Part shown: positions 60,934 through 64,000 of the stretch, one piece after another
How positions within the stretch are numbered: position 1 is the first letter of the stretch
Layout: every line of letters begins with the position of its first letter
The notes under the pieces: generated by a model
Told to the model about the DNA's origin: nothing
The model's database searches: none
The model's input: the letters and a program-made list of their open reading frames with translations, nothing else
Source of the DNA: Adineta ricciae
Taxonomy: Eukaryota > Rotifera > Eurotatoria > Adinetida > Adinetidae
NCBI GenBank assembly: GCA_905250025.1
Contig: CAJNOJ010000031.1
Span: forward strand, 124,001 to 188,000
Direction of reading: 5' to 3'
Length of the DNA: 64,000 nucleotides
Program-made: the position numbers and the translations under genes

Positions 60934-62455
60934 TCATGGTTTGTCTAGTTGAACCATGAGTAAACGAAAGCTAATCGATGATGATGATAACATTCGATTA
61001 CATTCTTGAGATGTAATGGGCAGTTTTAAATATTCAGTTTCCGTATTGTTTGGATTGAATTCGAAATGATAGATAATCGGTTGAACTTGCGATGTCGATG
61101 GGTCGCCGTGTGGACCTTTGAGAAGGAAAAATTTCAAATCAATTGTTTGGCTTATTTTCGATTTTAACACCAATTGATAACTTAATGACCGGTTGACCGT
61201 TGTATGAGGATGAGGATTATTATCGTTGATGCGTGCACGGACTTGCCACTGATATTGCAAGGCAGTAAAACGAGATGTTTCAAAATAAAGTTTAGCAACA
61301 AAATCATCCGTTCGAAACGGCTTGAGAATCAAATCTAAATAGTCGGACACACTCAATCATTCGTTTTCATCGAAATCATCCTACATGAGAGAGTTTCTAC
61401 AAGTCATCAACGTTAAAATTTGTTATTTCTACAAGATTAGCAGAGCACTACATTGATTATATCGATACGAACCTCAAGTCCTGATGAGGATTTGACGGAC
61501 AACTCAAAGTCTTATATCTCAAGAGACGATGTGTTTTGTTTCGCAAATCATTTGCTCGTTTAGATAACTTACCGCTAACTCCAATTTGATTCAATGATAA
61601 TAAATCCACAACCGTTTCAAGACACTTTTTCTCCTCATCATACGCCCGTTTTTGTGCTTGAATTGTTTCGATTAGTTCTAAGCCAGTTTTCGATGGGTAT
61701 TCACATACCGTTAAATGTGATGATAATGTGTGAAATGGTCCGTTCCAATTGCAACCAAGTAATGAATAGTCACATACGACTGGTCTGGAAGAAGAAATAA
61801 AAAAATACAAAAATATGTTTTGATGAAATTAACGAAACCTACCGTTCAGCACAGTTCTGAATTCGATGAGCTTTGATCTCGGAACGTAAATAAGTTTGTA
61901 AACAATAATCGCACTGAATCGGTAGTTCGGAGATCGTTTTTTCGACAGCTAAATTTCGGGTACAATTAGATTTTGAAATTTCACAACGACAATTCGGACT
62001 AAAGCGAAACGAAGATTTATTTTGAATATTTTGAGAAATAGAAGTAGATCTACCATGTTGTCTGTTCGTCTTTCAATTTGCAATCTGCTAATAGATGATT
62101 AAAACATGAAGCACACATTAGATGTCCATTGACGCACTGAGACAGAAGAGATCATTGGTATTTCGAAAGTTAGATGGTTGGAAATTCTTACTTGATATAT
62201 CGGAAGGGTCGAAAGATCCAAACAGATGCAGCATGATAAAATCGAGCCAATTCGATCTTCAAGTAAACGAGGCTTTTCATTTGTTGTGACTTTACATTTT
62301 TTCGTCGGTGGTTCATTCACGTCTATAGAGTCCAACAGGGAATTTGTTGTTGCAGTTGTACTTTCAATAATATCCGAAGATAGATTCATCAAGTCTATCG
62401 AAGAATTCGGCTGTAAATCATTCGATATTCCTGTCGTCGTTATTTCAGCCGTCAT
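60934..62455 (-). CDS. CYHR1: CYHR1/ZTRAF1 RING-TRAF-type zinc-finger protein
   Basis: Five exons (62455-62192, 62136-62054, 61998-61843, 61784-61573, 61334-60934) join in frame to 371 aa. After a disordered N-terminus comes [21 protein letters not shown] with [19 protein letters not shown] and [27 protein letters not shown], a TRAF-type zinc finger ([20 protein letters not shown]), [18 protein letters not shown] and LLKGPHGD follow. These blocks match human CYHR1 in order. It is a probable E3 ligase-like protein, first found as a galectin-3 partner. The last intron (238 bp) is the longest in the gene. Confidence 0.93.
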
Positions 62456-62839
62456 GTTAGTGTCGTTTTTGTACGAAGAAATTTGATCTATTGACTTCGA
62501 AAGAGAAAGTCCACGTGACGATGTTCAGTCAGCTGACGTCATATAATTTTCAGTGGGCACGGTGCCATTGGTTGGTTTTTCCCGAAAAATAAATCTGATG
62601 AAACCGGTGACAAATTTCATTTTCAAAGAATAAATTATATTCAATAGAAAAAACAGATGATTTCGATAAATTCGGTGTCGCTTTTCATAGTTGAAAATGA
62701 GGATATTTTGATACTTGATTCTGATTGGTCGAAGTTCTCCACCGATAGGTGTGGCGCTCGGAGTGAGGAAACAATGTGAAGAGACGAAGAATCAATTCAT
62801 CAATTGGTAAATTGCATAGCTCATCTAGTTCAAAACAAG
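62456..62839. promoter_or_regulatory. Compact bidirectional promoter between CYHR1 and CHERP
   Basis: The two genes diverge from this 384-bp stretch. Within 60 bp it holds an E-box CACGTG (62512-62517), a perfect CRE TGACGTCA (62534-62541) and a CCAAT-type box CCATTGG (62565-62571, with GTTGG next to it). No TATA box is obvious, as expected for housekeeping genes. Confidence 0.6.
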
Positions 62840-64000
62840 ATGTCAATCCCACAACCTCCTGATGGTATTTACTTTTCGTCTTTGTTTCCTTCATCTCTAT
62901 ATGTTGAAATACAATTTAGATCTAGAAACAAGAAATATTATTGAGAAACTCGCAAGTTTTGTTGCTCGTGCGTGTGATTCTGATGATTATTTGTCTATTG
63001 ACATTTGATTATTTTGGATTCTAGGTAATGGACCTGAATTCGAAGCAGCAGCAAGACAAAAACATGAAAATAATCCAAAGTTCTCTTTTCTCCACGGTGG
63101 AGAACATCAACATTATTACGCCTTTCGTGTGCAAGCAGAAAAAGCTTGTAATCATATTTTCGATGTCTTTCTTCTGTTTTTCTACACATCAAAACTCTTC
63201 TTCTAGTACTTCAACAACCGCCCAATCCATTCCATTTGCCACCACCAAACATGCTGGGGCCACCTCCTTCGTTGCCTCATCATCCTTCTCGTCCAACACT
63301 ACCACCTTTTCCAGGCCCACCTCCACCACCTGGTACAAATGGTCCACCGCCTTCTCTTCCTTGGACAGTATGTAATCTTCTTCGTATGCAAATCAACCTG
63401 ATCTTCGATCGTATTCTCTTCATCTAGCAACCACCTCCACCGCATTTATTTCCGACAGGTGCACCTCCACCACCCATACCAATGCCACCCATTCCACCGC
63501 CAGCGGTCGTCATCGAACAAGCCCTTCAACAACAAATTCAAGCTTTACAAGAACGATTAAGACAAAGTGAAGTTAATCTCGTTGCACAACGTGAGTCGAT
63601 GCAAATAAATAAAAAGGTTTGACATCTTTATTTATTTATTTTTCTATAACGAGTTGATCTTTTTTCGATGTTTTCTTAGACAAAAGTTCAAGAAAATATT
63701 CAAGCTGCCAGACAAGCACGTATTTCTGTTCAGGCAGCTGAATCTCATATTGACATGAAAGAAGTCGATCGAACAACTTCAGCAATCATCGAAGCTTGTA
63801 CAAAAGATAACATCACTGTAAGAAATTACTTTATCTGGAAAAGCAATACACTGTCAACCGAATCTTTCTTTGCAGAACGGACGCAATTGTATATTGAACT
63901 TCAGTCAAACAAGCATGCAAGCAGAAACTATTTGTTTATATTTAATCGATCGAGTATTTGCATCTGATGCAACCAGTGACACCCGTTTGCACATCATTTA
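62840..64000 (+). CDS. CHERP: CHERP (SR-related splicing factor), N-terminal part
   Basis: The gene runs off the right edge. Exons: 62840-62868, 62920-62967, 63025-63147, 63207-63367, 63428-63616, 63680-63817 and 63876 to the end, all in frame. It starts MSIPQPPDDLETRNIIEKLA, has a SURP module (NGPEFEAAARQKHENNPKFS then FLHGGEHQHYYAF), a long Pro-rich stretch, a helical region ending in SEVNLVAQ, and the CID-like start IIEACTKDNIT followed by LYLIDRVFASDATSD. Human CHERP has the same order (SURP, Pro-rich, CID, then RS and G-patch). CHERP associates with U2 snRNP and affects alternative splicing and ER calcium release. Confidence 0.92.

Noticed and set aside
1..64000. CRISPR arrays, rRNA genes, bacterial operons with ribosome binding sites
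   Set aside because: No regularly spaced identical repeats, no rRNA-like sequence, and intron-rich eukaryotic genes throughout.

Overview
The window is a eukaryotic, AT-rich nuclear fragment whose genes carry many short (about 45-60 bp) GT-AG introns and are recognisable animal orthologues: SHPRH, RPL21, LSM7, a rhodopsin-type GPCR, GABARAP/ATG8, a SWEET sugar transporter, RBM34, ACTL6A/BAF53, an SNX7/30-type sorting nexin, ALG13, a Rho GTPase, CYHR1/ZTRAF1 and CHERP. Mixed with them are intronless genes of bacterial flavour (NodB polysaccharide deacetylase, DsbA-like oxidoreductase, a giant SecA-motor protein). Compact host genes, such genes, many small terminal-repeat elements and acceptor-like AG sites just upstream of start codons together suggest a bdelloid rotifer. 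That assignment is an inference; no marker in the window proves it.

Layout. 1-9.3 kb is a dense host gene block: the C-terminal part of SHPRH, a membrane-anchored polysaccharide deacetylase, a four-TM protein, a DsbA-like protein, a TspO/MBR-like membrane protein, RPL21 and LSM7. 9.3-14.2 kb has no supported gene. A GPCR lies at 14.2-15.8 kb. 16.5-19.3 kb is mobile-element terrain: a hAT-type MITE with an 8-bp target duplication and an internal tRNA-like sequence, then a 1.8-kb repeat (copy A).

20.3-36.5 kb is the most unusual part: three closely packed same-strand genes, 101-125 bp apart, encoding an AAA+ ATPase with a C-terminal Cys/His domain, a 978-aa coiled-coil protein, and a 3228-aa intronless protein. 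The last has an N-terminal alpha-helical repeat region, a complete SecA-type motor, a TPR, a hydrophobic segment, and a C-terminal OTU-like region whose His block precedes its Cys block (apparently circularly permuted). The cluster is bracketed by near-identical inverted arms (copy A at 17.5-19.2 kb, copy B at 37.3-37.8 kb), giving a module of about 20.3 kb. A third, more diverged copy (39.5-41.5 kb) and two foldback elements follow.

41.5-46 kb holds a PAN/apple-type secreted gene, degenerate repeats, and an RBR-type ubiquitin ligase with a broken partial copy just upstream. 46-64 kb is again dense host sequence: a 2OG-Fe(II) oxygenase, GABARAP, SWEET, RBM34, a putatively myristoylated small protein, ACTL6A, a sorting nexin, ALG13, a Rho GTPase, a four-TM protein, CYHR1, and CHERP running off the right edge. 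The host genes are mostly independent housekeeping loci. Only the 20-36 kb cluster looks like a co-expressed functional unit.
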